The notes under the pieces were generated by a model that was not told where the DNA came from, ran no database searches, and worked only from the letters and a program-made list of their open reading frames with translations. Of a DNA stretch of 50,357 bases, positions 32,993 to 42,425 are shown piece by piece. Each line of letters starts with the position of its first letter. Position 1 is the stretch's first letter. Source of the stretch: CAYLPJ01 sp964385465 (GTDB taxonomy: Bacteria > Planctomycetota > Phycisphaerae > SM23-33); NCBI GenBank assembly GCA_964385465.1, contig CAYLPJ010000050.1:1-50357 (forward strand), in the 5' to 3' direction. The position numbers and the translations under genes are program-made.

Positions 32993-35900
32993 ATGATGCG
33001 GACACGATGGCTGCTTGCGACGGCCCTGGCGATGTTGGCGGTTCCGGTGGCTGCGGATGAGCCGCTGGTGATCTCCGAGGCCGTGACGGCCGGGATCGAC
33101 GGGCGGCACTGGGACAGGGGGCTGCCCGACGCCAACACGTTCGACGCCGTCCACCGCGCGGTGCTGCTGCGCTTCCCCGGTGCGGCGGAGGCGATCGCCG
33201 CGAAACTCGCCGAGGGCAAGGCGGTGGACAGGGCCGAGGTCGTGCTCACCTACGCCGCTCACGAGACCCGGCCCAGGGGCTACACGTTCCGGGGCTCGGA
33301 TCGGATCGAGAAGGACCCGCCGCGGTGGCACGCGGTGGCCTGGCCGCTGCGGCGAACGTGGACGAGCGCCGAGGGCCTGGCGCCGACGTTCAACGCCCAC
33401 CTCGCGGGCGCGGGCTACTGGTCGAAATACGGCGCCGCCGACCCCGACGACGACCGCTTCCCGCGGCGGCTGGGCCCGGCGGAGCTGTCGGTCGAGAGCC
33501 CCGAGGCGCGGCTGGACGTCACGGAGGTGCTGACCGAGCGCGCCTTCGGCGCGACCCCGGCCGAGCGGCTGCGGCGGTTCGCCGACCGCGGCCTGCTGCT
33601 GAAGAAGTGGGAACTCTACGACATGCGCTACGACGAATGGTGGAGCGCCTACGAGTGGAAGGTCCCCACCGGCGGGCAGGGCCTGACGTTCCGCGATCCG
33701 CGGCTGGCGGTGACGTTCCGCGACGGCGGGCAGAAGGTGGGCAAGCTCCCGCCGCCGGCGGACCCGGCCGCGGTCGCAAGGGAACTCAAGGCCGAGAACG
33801 CCGGCGGCGAGCCGACGGCGGTCTGGCCGACGGACGCGGAGATCGCCCGCCTGGCACGGCGCATCCGCCCGAAGAAGCCGGCGTCGATGCCGGCCTGGCG
33901 GTGGAAGCGGGTGATGGAGCTTCGGGCGATCGGCGGCGGGGTCCGCTGGCTGGAGGACCTGGAGTCCGGCGAGCCGGACCGCTACCACAAGATGATGGGG
34001 GCCCTGCTGGCGACGCCGCCGCGGTACTGGAAGGGCTGGGGCATCCAGGACGACCTGCTGCTGTGGTACGTCTACGGCGACTGCCTGCCCGCGCCGGTCA
34101 AGGACCACCTCCGCCTCTACTGGCGGGCCTGGCTGATGCCCGACATGCCCACCGAGCGGTTCTTCCACCCCCAGGCCCGGGAGAACGCCGCGTACTTCAA
34201 AAAGACCGGCGACTGGCGGGGCCGAAAGAGCTTCTTCCGCGCCGGCTACAACTACAACACCAGCACGATGAACTTCAACCACACCGCCGCCATGGGGGCG
34301 CTGCTGGGCGGGGCGATCATCGGCTCCGAGCGGGCGATCGCCGACGGCCGACACGGCCTGGAGCACTACCCGATGCGGCTGTGGAGCTTTCTGGACGGCA
34401 CGAGCCAGGAGATGCTGGACCACTACTACTTCTCCATCACGCTGAGCGGGCAGAAGATGTTCGCCGACTTCGGCCCGGCGTTCGCCGACCGCCTGGCCGG
34501 GCGGCTGATCCTCGACCGCGCGATGGAGCTGCTGATCTGCGGCTACCACCCGCGGCTGCATCGCATCCTCGGCGCGTCCGGGCGGACGAACATGCCCAGC
34601 GTGCTGGCCGGGCAGGAGGGGCTGTACCACGTCCTGCACACGCTGAGCCCCGAGGGCGTGCTGCTGCACACCGACGTGGGCTACCGGGAGAAGTACAAGG
34701 GGATGGAGATCTTCGGGCACGACTTCCCCCCCGGGCGCGCCGCCGTGCAGAGCCGCGTCAGCCCGTGGGGCCGGCCCTGGATGAGCCACGCGATCGACGC
34801 CAAGCCCCTGCCGTTCGAGGTCACCGCGACCGAGACGACCCGCGGGCACCTGATCCCGCCGCTCTGGCGGCGGACGTACCTCGGCGAGCACTACGGCCTG
34901 GCCAGCCAGGACATCAAGTCGGGTACGGTGGACGTGATCGGGCAATGGTGCAGGACGGGCAAGGACGCGGTGCGGATCGAGGACCTGGGCACGCTGACCG
35001 TCCGGGCCTGCCTGAACAGCCCCAACCTCACCAGGACCCGGGGAGGCACCATGCCGCGGGAGGGCTGCATGGCGACGTTCCAGCACCGCAACCGCGCGAT
35101 CGTCTGCTCCAAGCCGCGAACCGGCAAGGCCGAGACGCTCAAACTGGCCGGCAAGGACGGCGTGCGACAGTTCGCGACCGTCATGGCCCTGTGGACCTTC
35201 CAGGACGAGCCGACGTGGAAACTCGCCATCGACGGTGAGCCCGTTACCGAACTGCCCGCCCGCGCGCGGTTCGGGCAGACGATCCTGCTGGACGACGGGG
35301 CGGCCTACGCGGCGATCCACCTGCTGGAGGCGACGGACCTCGGCCGGCGGGACGAGGTGGTCATCGCCCGGGGCGAGCCGGGCCCCGTCGAGGCCGGCAG
35401 CGAGATCGCCCCGGCGCTGACGATCACGTCATACAACCTCCAGCGCGACGAGCCGCTGGACCCCAACGCCCCCCTGTGGGACCGCCTGTGCACGCGGGCG
35501 TACGGCGGCTTCGCGATCGAGCTCGGCGACCGCGAGGAGCACGGCAGCTTCGACGCCTTCGCCAGGCACGCCCTGGCGACCCGCCCGAGTTCGCGGTGGG
35601 AGGATGCCAACGGCACGTTGCACGTGCGATGGTCGGCCGGGGAGGACGAGATGGCGATGGGCTTCCGCCCGAGCTACCGCCAGGCGACGGCACACTTCCC
35701 GATCCCGCCGGGGGAGAACGTCAAGGCCCTGCCCTACCGCCGCGTGAACGGGCGATGGCCCTATCTTGCCGAGGGCCTGGATCGCGACACGACGCTCAGC
35801 CAGCAGGGCCGCGGGGGGCGGCTGGAGAAGCTCGGCGCGGTGCTGACGACCGACCCGAACCGCGTCGCCATCCTCCAGGCCGAGCCGGTCAGCGGGACGT

Positions 35901-36223
35901 TCACCGGGACCAGCCCCCTGCCGGAGCCGGCGAGCTTCAGGCTCTCCGTCCCCGGCGGCGTGACCCTCGAGGCCGGGGGGAAGGTGGGCATGTTCCGAGC
36001 GGCGGTGCGGGCGAAGGAGGGCAGGCTGTGGATCGACCACGCCGTCCTGCCCGGCTCCGGCGAGGGCGTGGACGCCGAGACGGTCCGCGTCACCGGCCTG
36101 GCCGACCGGCCCGCTGTCGTGCTCAACGGCGCCCCGGCGGGCAAAGCGGCGGTCGCCCGGGCCGGGGAGGGCGCGTGGCGCATCCGCCTGCCGTCCCCGG
36201 CTCAGGACCGCGAGCCGAAGTAG
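32993..36223 (+). CDS. Large secreted protein, putative polysaccharide lyase-like
   Basis: This is a 1076-residue exported protein. A signal peptide covers residues 1-22 (LLATALAMLAVPVAA). Residues 25-185 resemble a DNRLRE-like adhesion or carbohydrate-binding module. The central part (about 290-640) is mostly helical with Trp/Tyr/His-rich segments, such as YNYNTSTMNFNHTAAMGALL and DHYYFSITLSGQKMFADFGP, suggesting an alpha/alpha toroid like that of heparinase-type lyases. The C-terminal 350 residues read as beta sheet. I cannot name a family or a catalytic residue. GGGAG lies 6 nt before the first ATG (a second ATG follows at once). The 3' end overlaps the convergent 36202-36993 gene by 22 bp. 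Confidence 0.65.
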   Translation: MMRTRWLLATALAMLAVPVAADEPLVISEAVTAGIDGRHWDRGLPDANTFDAVHRAVLLRFPGAAEAIAAKLAEGKAVDRAEVVLTYAAHETRPRGYTFRGSDRIEKDPPRWHAVAWPLRRTWTSAEGLAPTFNAHLAGAGYWSKYGAADPDDDRFPRRLGPAELSVESPEARLDVTEVLTERAFGATPAERLRRFADRGLLLKKWELYDMRYDEWWSAYEWKVPTGGQGLTFRDPRLAVTFRDGGQKVGKLPPPADPAAVARELKAENAGGEPTAVWPTDAEIARLARRIRPKKPASMPAWRWKRVMELRAIGGGVRWLEDLESGEPDRYHKMMGALLATPPRYWKGWGIQDDLLLWYVYGDCLPAPVKDHLRLYWRAWLMPDMPTERFFHPQARENAAYFKKTGDWRGRKSFFRAGYNYNTSTMNFNHTAAMGALLGGAIIGSERAIADGRHGLEHYPMRLWSFLDGTSQEMLDHYYFSITLSGQKMFADFGPAFADRLAGRLILDRAMELLICGYHPRLHRILGASGRTNMPSVLAGQEGLYHVLHTLSPEGVLLHTDVGYREKYKGMEIFGHDFPPGRAAVQSRVSPWGRPWMSHAIDAKPLPFEVTATETTRGHLIPPLWRRTYLGEHYGLASQDIKSGTVDVIGQWCRTGKDAVRIEDLGTLTVRACLNSPNLTRTRGGTMPREGCMATFQHRNRAIVCSKPRTGKAETLKLAGKDGVRQFATVMALWTFQDEPTWKLAIDGEPVTELPARARFGQTILLDDGAAYAAIHLLEATDLGRRDEVVIARGEPGPVEAGSEIAPALTITSYNLQRDEPLDPNAPLWDRLCTRAYGGFAIELGDREEHGSFDAFARHALATRPSSRWEDANGTLHVRWSAGEDEMAMGFRPSYRQATAHFPIPPGENVKALPYRRVNGRWPYLAEGLDRDTTLSQQGRGGRLEKLGAVLTTDPNRVAILQAEPVSGTFTGTSPLPEPASFRLSVPGGVTLEAGGKVGMFRAAVRAKEGRLWIDHAVLPGSGEGVDAETVRVTGLADRPAVVLNGAPAGKAAVARAGEGAWRIRLPSPAQDREPK

Positions 36224-36993
36224 AAGCTGATCGTCGCGCACAGCAGCGTGACGAGCTTCGGATCGAGTTCGGCATATTGGCCGGTGAGGAAGGTCCCCAC
36301 CAGCGCGGCCGCCATCACGAGCCCGAAGGCCGCCTTGACGTGCCCGATCATGGACTTGACGGCGGTGTTGACCCCGCGGGAGGCCCGGCTGAAGAAATGC
36401 CCGGCGATGAGCCCGGCGAGGATGACGAACAGCTCGAGGTGGACGAGCACGCTGACGAGCCTGCCGCTGCCCAGCAGGACCAGCCCGGCGATGGCAAGCA
36501 GGGCGATCAGCAGGAACCGGATGACCCCGGGCGGCAGGTGCAGCGGCTGCTCGCGCCGCGCGGCGGGGTCGTAGAGGCGGTCGGTCAGCGAAGAGCTCTT
36601 GACGCGGAAGCCGAAGTAGAAGCCGATGATGGTCAGCAGCAGCGACGCCAGCGAGCCGGGCACGTCCTGCCCGCCGACGACGAGAATGCACGCGGTGGCC
36701 GCCATCGACAGGGCGATGAACGCCCGCACGCTCCCCCGGGGGATGCCCAGGGGCTCGACCTTGGGCCGCTCCGCCTGGTCCACGAACGCGACGGTGAGCG
36801 TCTCCTCGTCGATCATCACCAGGTAGGACGCGGTGCACTGCGGGCACGTGTACGTCGTGTGGTTGTCCGGCAGGCGAGTGATCTTCTCGCTGCACTTGGG
36901 GCAACTGTAGCTCTGCATCTGCTCGCGAAGGCGGCGTTCGGCCTCCATCGCCGACGCCGACGACCACCGCTTCTCCGGGGGGGTACCTGTCAC
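36202..36993 (-). CDS. Zinc-ribbon membrane protein with duplicated membrane module
   Basis: This is a 263-residue protein. A zinc ribbon (Cys31-x2-Cys34 and Cys50-x2-Cys53) in the cytosolic N-terminus precedes about five membrane helices. The first and last membrane modules look duplicated: each has a hydrophobic Ala/Leu segment and ends in a near-identical FYFG-Arg motif (GFYFGFR at about 125-131, SFYFGSR at the C-terminus). The predicted start is GTG 36993 with a weak AAGG upstream; ATG 36948 would still keep the ribbon. The function is unknown. Its 3' end overlaps the convergent secreted-protein gene by 22 bp, so the two transcripts would be complementary there. Confidence 0.7.
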   Translation of the reverse strand: MTGTPPEKRWSSASAMEAERRLREQMQSYSCPKCSEKITRLPDNHTTYTCPQCTASYLVMIDEETLTVAFVDQAERPKVEPLGIPRGSVRAFIALSMAATACILVVGGQDVPGSLASLLLTIIGFYFGFRVKSSSLTDRLYDPAARREQPLHLPPGVIRFLLIALLAIAGLVLLGSGRLVSVLVHLELFVILAGLIAGHFFSRASRGVNTAVKSMIGHVKAAFGLVMAAALVGTFLTGQYAELDPKLVTLLCATISFYFGSRS

Positions 36994-37043
36994 CGTTCGG
37001 CCCTGCCTTTCCGTTCCAAGCGCCGCCGCGGCGGGCGCCCGGG

Positions 37044-39410
37044 CTACTCCACGAGCACCGGCGCGGCGAGAACCACCTCGCCCGCGCCCGGCTCATCGCG
37101 GGATTTGTCGATCAGCAGCAGCGTGTCCAGCTCGATGGGGTAATGCACCACGCCGTCGCCGGCGCCGCCCCAGTGCCCCGTGGCGTGCCCGTCGAGGCGG
37201 AACTCGATCAGCCGCCAGCCGGTCCAGTCGATCTCGTCGGCGACGGGCTGGAAGACCTGCCCCGTCGCGTCGCGGAAGCGCATCCGCGGGCTGTGCCCGC
37301 TGCCGTCCCCGTGGAGCCACATCCGCAGAAGCCGCGGCGTGCCGGCGACCTTCCGCGCGGCCTCCTCCTGCGGCACCACGCGGATGAACTTCCACCCCCT
37401 GGCCATGTCGTAGCGGAGGCGGACACAGCCCAGGCCCTCCGTCGGGGGCCCGCCCGGGGGGCAGGCAAGGGCGATCGACTGGGTGGACTCCACGGACCGC
37501 TCGCCGTCGGCGACCACCCGCCAGGCCTTGGCGAACTCCCCCGGCGTGAAGCGACCGAAGCGCTCGAGGCGCGTCAGTCGCCGCGGGGGCAGGCTCAGCT
37601 CGACCTGCCCGTCGGCGTTGGCCACGCGGACGCCGCAGCGAACCGTCCGGCCCACGGGTTTCTCGGCGGGGAAACGCACCACGGCTCGGGTGCGCCCGTC
37701 GGCGAGCGTCACCGGCTTTTCCGTCGCCGCCGGTCGGGCGCCGGCGAGATCCGTCAGCGTCACCGCCCCGGCGAAGGCCGACCCCGTAGGGTTGGCCAGG
37801 CGGACCAGCAGCGCGTCGTCGGTCGGCGGAAGCAGCGCCGCGCCCAGCGGGTTGGCGACCTCCACCCGCGTGACCTGCCCGACGCTGCCGAGGCCGGGAA
37901 AGTCGATCCGGGACTCCACCCGCACCGGCTCGATGTTCCGCTGCATCGCCCCGGCCGGGAAGGGGCCCAGGGCCAGTTCCCCGCCGGCAGGCAGGCGGCG
38001 GACCTTCCCGCCGGACCGCACATCCACCGCCCGGCCCAGCGGGTTGGTCACGGTCAGCCGGAACCCGCCGACGGCCCGGCCGTCCTCGACGCGGACCGTC
38101 CACGACGCCGGCGCCCGCTCGCACGCCGCCGCCAGGCGAAGCAGGTCGGGCACGTTCCCGGCCTCGGGCGCGAGGTACCGCGGGGCGTCGGTAAGCTCCA
38201 GCGCCAGCAGGCCTCCGGCGTCGGCCGTGACGGCCGGCAGCTTCCCGCCGGTGTGGCCGGTGACGGTGAAGCGCCCGGGGCCGGTCGCCACGGTGACCCG
38301 CCGCGGGCAGGGCGAGGTGGTCCACGCGGCCAGCCGGACCGCGCCGGTGTCGCCCGCGAACAGCAGCACGTAGTCTTGTCCGTCGCCGGTCCACAGGCGT
38401 TTGTCGAAGCGCAGGCCCTTCAGCGCGGTCGTGAGCGCCCGCGCGGCGCGGTAGGCCGGCTTGGGGTCGTAGACGGGATCACGCCCCTTGTGGTACCGGT
38501 GCTCGACCATGCCGAAGTTGTGCTCGCGCTCCTCGGCATTCGGCCCGTCGTCGTGCCAGTCGTACCAGATGCTCAGCCGCACGTCCTGGCTGAGGTTGCC
38601 CAGCCACTGGCGGGCGAGGTACTTGCCCTGCCGCTCGTCGCGGATGCTCGCCGTCGAGTAGCCCCACTCGCCGGAGAGGATCGGCACGCGCTTGCCCTTC
38701 GGCGCGTACGCGTCGATCAGCCGCCGCAGCCGCGCGTAGTCGGCCGCGGCCGTCTCCGGGTGCGAGCCCCGGTAGGGATGCACCGACACGGCCGACCACT
38801 GCTCCAGCAGCCCGTCGGCGAAGCAGGCCTCCAGGAAGTCGAAGGGGATGCCCGACGTGGCCGGGCCGATGATCCGCTCGCCCGGCGCGGCGGCGTGGAT
38901 CGCCTTCCCGGCCGCCAGGGCCATCTTCACGTAGTCCTCGGTCGTTCCCGGCGGGGTCCAGAATTTCTTGTGGTTCGGCTCGTTCCAGATCTCCCACAAG
39001 ATGCCCCGCCCGCGGTATCGCTTCGCGGCCGCGGCGGCGAAGCGGGCGTAGGCGGCCCGGCCCTCGGCCGTTCGGACATACCGGCCGTCCTCGTAGAGCT
39101 TGTTGCTGTAATCGAGGATAAACAGGAACCGCAGCCCGTGGGGCTTGGCGGCGGCGAGCAGGCGGTCGTAGGGCGACCAGTCGTAGCGGCCGCGCTGCTT
39201 CTCCACGCGGCTCCAGACGAGGTCCATGCGGAGCCACCGCATGCCGGAGGCGGCGAGCATCTTCATTTCGCCGGGGCGGGGATCGGTGAAGTGGATGTTG
39301 GCCCCGAGCCCGTCGGGGATCGGCCCGGCGCCGGGCATACCGGGCGCGTCGGCGTCCGGGGTGTCCCCGGCGGCCAGGGCGGTCAGGCACAGGGCGATCG
39401 CGGCGGTCAT
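37044..39410 (-). CDS. Secreted clan-A glycoside hydrolase with beta-rich tail
   Basis: This is a 788-residue protein with a short signal peptide (about 1-15, AIALCLTALAAG). Residues 30-370 form a TIM barrel of clan GH-A, GH39-like: GMRWLRMDLVWSRVEKQRGR, then ILWEIWNEPNHKKFW with Asn143-Glu144 as acid/base, and PILSGEWGYST with Glu248 as probable nucleophile. The remaining 400 residues are beta-sandwich-like, with a jelly-roll (WKFIRVVPQEEA, MRFRDATGQVFQP) that may bind glycan. ATG 39410 overlaps the methyltransferase-like gene's stop as ATGA. Substrate is unknown; family placement beyond clan A is tentative. Confidence 0.82.
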   Translation of the reverse strand: MTAAIALCLTALAAGDTPDADAPGMPGAGPIPDGLGANIHFTDPRPGEMKMLAASGMRWLRMDLVWSRVEKQRGRYDWSPYDRLLAAAKPHGLRFLFILDYSNKLYEDGRYVRTAEGRAAYARFAAAAAKRYRGRGILWEIWNEPNHKKFWTPPGTTEDYVKMALAAGKAIHAAAPGERIIGPATSGIPFDFLEACFADGLLEQWSAVSVHPYRGSHPETAAADYARLRRLIDAYAPKGKRVPILSGEWGYSTASIRDERQGKYLARQWLGNLSQDVRLSIWYDWHDDGPNAEEREHNFGMVEHRYHKGRDPVYDPKPAYRAARALTTALKGLRFDKRLWTGDGQDYVLLFAGDTGAVRLAAWTTSPCPRRVTVATGPGRFTVTGHTGGKLPAVTADAGGLLALELTDAPRYLAPEAGNVPDLLRLAAACERAPASWTVRVEDGRAVGGFRLTVTNPLGRAVDVRSGGKVRRLPAGGELALGPFPAGAMQRNIEPVRVESRIDFPGLGSVGQVTRVEVANPLGAALLPPTDDALLVRLANPTGSAFAGAVTLTDLAGARPAATEKPVTLADGRTRAVVRFPAEKPVGRTVRCGVRVANADGQVELSLPPRRLTRLERFGRFTPGEFAKAWRVVADGERSVESTQSIALACPPGGPPTEGLGCVRLRYDMARGWKFIRVVPQEEAARKVAGTPRLLRMWLHGDGSGHSPRMRFRDATGQVFQPVADEIDWTGWRLIEFRLDGHATGHWGGAGDGVVHYPIELDTLLLIDKSRDEPGAGEVVLAAPVLVE

Positions 39411-40150
39411 TTTGCGGAAACCTCCAGTCCCTCCCCGTCGAGGATGACGTTGACGCTGGCGGCGCAGTTGGCGCCGTCGCGGACGAAGTCGAGGTAGTGC
39501 TTCAGCCGGCTTGCACAGTTGACGCTGTTGTGGGCGAGGATCACCCCGCCGGCGGGGATGCGGTCCCACGCGGCCTGGAGGATGGTCAGGTAGATTCCCT
39601 TGCCCGTCTCCGGCGTGCCGTCGGCATCGAGGTACAGCAGTTCGACGGGTCCGGGGTGATCGGCGGCGATATCCACCGCGTCGCCGGCGACGATCCGCGC
39701 CGTGCCCGTCGGGTCGAGCGCGCGGACGTTCCGCTCGGCCAGGGCGGCCCGGTCCGGGTCGATCTCCACGCCCACCAGGTCGCGGGCCTCGTAGCACGCC
39801 CCCGGCCCGGCGCCCGCGCCGGCGTTGCTGATGAACGTGTTGCCGCAGAACACCCCCGCCGCCAGCATGTTCTCCGGCTGCACGATCGCGTTGATCGCGT
39901 AGATCAGCCGCTGCTGGCGCGGCGAGATGGCGGTCCAGGGGATCTCGAACCGCTCGGCGACGGCGCGGCGATGGGCGAGGAACCGCTCGCCGTCGTAGTC
40001 CGTGTGTGGCAGGATGCCCGCGTCGCGCAGGGCATCCAGGGCCTCGCCGACGACGGCGACCTCTCTCTCCAGCGGCTCGAGCTGCCGGTGCGGATCGCGG
40101 TAGCTCATCTTGTAGCGGTCCCAGTCGGCGGCGCGAGATTCACGGGCCAT
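39407..40150 (-). CDS. Class I O-methyltransferase-like protein
   Basis: This is a 247-residue cytoplasmic protein with a Rossmann methyltransferase fold. The SAM site reads MLAAGVFCGNTFISNAGAG, less regular than the usual E-x-G-x-G-x-G. The acidic strand end GVEIDPDRAALAERNV binds ribose, and LLYLDADGTPETGKGIYLT with PAGGVILAHN matches the O-methyltransferase motif (usually DADK and ADN). AGGAG lies 7 nt before ATG 40150; a GTG at 40171 is an alternative. Its stop overlaps the glycosidase start by 4 nt, yet the partner glycosidase is exported while this one has no signal. Target is unknown. Confidence 0.75.
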   Translation of the reverse strand: MARESRAADWDRYKMSYRDPHRQLEPLEREVAVVGEALDALRDAGILPHTDYDGERFLAHRRAVAERFEIPWTAISPRQQRLIYAINAIVQPENMLAAGVFCGNTFISNAGAGAGPGACYEARDLVGVEIDPDRAALAERNVRALDPTGTARIVAGDAVDIAADHPGPVELLYLDADGTPETGKGIYLTILQAAWDRIPAGGVILAHNSVNCASRLKHYLDFVRDGANCAASVNVILDGEGLEVSAK

Positions 40151-40299
40151 GGGGCTCTCCTGAGGCTGCACGTCCCAGCATTATCGCCGCCGGCGCCGGC
40201 GTGGCAATCCCCCGCGGCAGCAGCCACAGGCTGCGGCGGGGCTTGAACCCCGGCCGACCGTCTGCTCTCATGGCCGGGTCAACAGGACGGAGACCAGCC
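40151..40299. promoter_or_regulatory. Divergent region with an imperfect hairpin
   Basis: This is a 149-bp gap between outward genes. CCCGCGGCAGC (40211-40221) pairs with GCTGCGGCGGG (40230-40240) with one mismatch. Nothing else is clear. Confidence 0.35.
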
Positions 40300-41487
40300 A
40301 TGATCGCACGTGCAGCCCTTGTTGTACTCGCCGTCGCGGCCGCCGACGCCGCGGCGGGCGGAGGAGTCCGCATGAAGCCCACCGGGAAGAAGCTCACCGA
40401 GGTCCCCGGCGTGGTCATCGCCCACAGCCCGGCGAAGACGAAGACGTACATCGGCTGCCCCGGGCTGGTGATCCTGCCGGACGGACGGTACCTCGCCAGC
40501 CATTCGCACTTCGGCCCCGGCTCGACGCACGACACGATGTTCGTCTACCGCAGCGCCGACCGCGGCGCGACGTGGAAGCGGATCGCGACGGTCAAGGGCC
40601 AGTGGTGGTCCACGCTGTTCGACTACCGCGGCGCGCTGTACCTGATGGGCCCCGACCGCCGGTACGGGCGGGTTGTCATCCGCCGCAGCACCGACGCCGG
40701 CGAGACCTGGACCGAGCCGACCGACGCCGACTCGGGCCTGCTGATCGCCGAGGGCAAGTACCACACCGCACCGGTGCCGCTCGTGGTCCACAACGGCCGC
40801 CTCTGGCGGGCCATGGAGGCCTACGACCCCCCCACCGGCTGGGGAACCACGTTCCAGGCGTTCGTGATGTCCGCGCCCGCCGACGCCGACCTGCTCAAGG
40901 CCGAGACCTGGCGCAGCACCAACCGCCTGCCGTTCCGGCGGTCCTGGCTGCCGCGGGCGAGCCGCCCGGGCTGGCTGGAGGGCAACGTCGTCGTCACGCC
41001 CGACGGGGACCTCGTCAACATCCTTCGCGTCAACAGCGAGCCGGCCTTCGGCGTCGCGGCGATGACCCGCGTCTCGGCCGACGGGCGGAAGCTCACCTTC
41101 GACCCCGAGGAGGGCCTCCTGGCCTTCCCCGGCGGGATGAGCAAGTTCACGATCCGTTTCGACGGCCGAACAAAACGGTACTACTCGCTGGTGAGCCTGG
41201 TCACCCGCCCGCGGAACGCGAGGCAGCGGAACACGCTGGCGCTGACCAGCTCGGCGGACCTGCGGACCTGGCGCGTCGAGCGGATCGTGATCGAGCACGA
41301 CGAGGGGGACGTGCCCTGGCGCCGGAGCAAGGTGGGCTTCCAGTACATCGACTGGCGGCTCGAGGGGGAGGATATCGTCTTCGTCTCGCGAACCGCCTTC
41401 GCCGGCGCCCACAACTACCACGACGCGAACTACCTGACGTTTCACAGGATCGCGGATTTCCACACGAGCCAGGAGCAGGACCGATGA
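40300..41487 (+). CDS. Secreted sialidase/BNR-repeat-like protein
   Basis: This is a 395-residue protein with an N-terminal signal peptide (about 1-20, AALVVLAVAAADAA). It reads as a six-bladed propeller with Asp-box repeats: SADRGATWKR (about residues 85-95), STDAGETWTE (about 130-140) and the degenerate SSADLRTWRVE near the end. PGLVILPDGRYLASHSHFGP is a typical first blade of exo-alpha-sialidase-like family proteins. Catalytic Arg triad residues cannot be placed with confidence. It probably cleaves or binds an acidic sugar outside the cytoplasm. The stop overlaps the nucleoside hydrolase start as ATGA. Confidence 0.85.
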   Translation: MIARAALVVLAVAAADAAAGGGVRMKPTGKKLTEVPGVVIAHSPAKTKTYIGCPGLVILPDGRYLASHSHFGPGSTHDTMFVYRSADRGATWKRIATVKGQWWSTLFDYRGALYLMGPDRRYGRVVIRRSTDAGETWTEPTDADSGLLIAEGKYHTAPVPLVVHNGRLWRAMEAYDPPTGWGTTFQAFVMSAPADADLLKAETWRSTNRLPFRRSWLPRASRPGWLEGNVVVTPDGDLVNILRVNSEPAFGVAAMTRVSADGRKLTFDPEEGLLAFPGGMSKFTIRFDGRTKRYYSLVSLVTRPRNARQRNTLALTSSADLRTWRVERIVIEHDEGDVPWRRSKVGFQYIDWRLEGEDIVFVSRTAFAGAHNYHDANYLTFHRIADFHTSQEQDR

Positions 41488-42410
41488 CATGTCCCACGCT
41501 GTCCGACGAGCTGCGCAGCGCCCGGCTGACCCCGCCGACCGGCAAGGTCCGCATGGTGCTGGACACCGACACCTACAACGAGATCGACGACCAGTTCGCC
41601 GTCGTCCAGACGCTGCTGTCGCCGGATCGGCTGGCCTGCGAGGCGATCTACGCCGCGCCGTTCCACAACAACCGCTCCGACGGCCCCGCCGACGGGATGC
41701 AGAAGAGCTACGAGGAAATCCTCCGCCTGCTCCAGCGGCTGGACGTCTCCTCCGAGGGCCTCGTGCATACCGGCAGCGCCGCCTACCTGCCCGCCGACGG
41801 CGAACCCGTCGCCAGCGACGCCGCCGAGGACCTCGTCGCCCGCGCCCGGGCCGGCGACGGCGACGAGCCGCTCTACGTCGTCGCCATCGGGGCGATCACC
41901 AACGTCGCCTCCGCCATCCTGACCGCGCCGGATATCGTCGAGCGCATCGTCGTCGTCTGGCTCGGGGGCCAGCCGCGGCATTGGCCCACGGCCAGGGAGT
42001 TCAATCTCAAGCAGGACGTCCCGGCCGCGCGGGCGGTGTTCGACAGCGGCGTGCCCATGGTCCACGTCCCCTGCCAGGGCGTCGCCTCGCACCTGCTGAC
42101 GACGGTGCCCGAGATCGAGCGTCACGTCGAGCCCTGCGGCGCCATCGGGGCGTACCTCGCGGAGATATTCAAGGCCTACACCGACGACCCGTTCGGCTGG
42201 TCGAAGGTCATCTGGGACATCAGCGGCCCCGGCTGGCTGCTCCACGGCGACTGGGTGCCCACGCGGCTGGTCCCCAGCCCGATCCTCACCGACGAGGTGA
42301 CCTGGGCCGAGCCCGACGACCGCCGCCATACCATCCGCGAGGCCGTCCACGTCCACCGCGATCCGATCTTCCGCGACCTGTTCACCAAGCTGGCGGCGAG
42401 GGCGTCGTAG
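41484..42410 (+). CDS. Nucleoside hydrolase (IunH-like)
   Basis: This is a 308-residue enzyme of the inosine/uridine-preferring nucleoside hydrolase family. The N-terminal metal-binding cluster DTDTYNEIDDQFA (about residues 21-33) matches the D-x-D-x-x-x-D-D signature. VAIGAITNVASAILTAPDI is the family's middle motif, and REFNLKQDVPAARAVFDSG follows in the usual place (N-x-x-D). No signal peptide is visible, although it is coupled to a secreted sialidase-like protein through ATGA overlap. In glycan contexts these enzymes may act on ribosides other than nucleosides, so the substrate is open. Confidence 0.88.
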   Translation: MTCPTLSDELRSARLTPPTGKVRMVLDTDTYNEIDDQFAVVQTLLSPDRLACEAIYAAPFHNNRSDGPADGMQKSYEEILRLLQRLDVSSEGLVHTGSAAYLPADGEPVASDAAEDLVARARAGDGDEPLYVVAIGAITNVASAILTAPDIVERIVVVWLGGQPRHWPTAREFNLKQDVPAARAVFDSGVPMVHVPCQGVASHLLTTVPEIERHVEPCGAIGAYLAEIFKAYTDDPFGWSKVIWDISGPGWLLHGDWVPTRLVPSPILTDEVTWAEPDDRRHTIREAVHVHRDPIFRDLFTKLAARAS

Positions 42411-42425
42411 GGGCCGACGCGGCGG

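Noticed and set aside
40230..40300. tRNA-like T-arm on the minus strand (GGGGTTCAAGCCCC)
   Set aside because: Stem and loop lengths do not fit a T-arm with a 7-nt loop, and no acceptor, D or anticodon arm could be placed.
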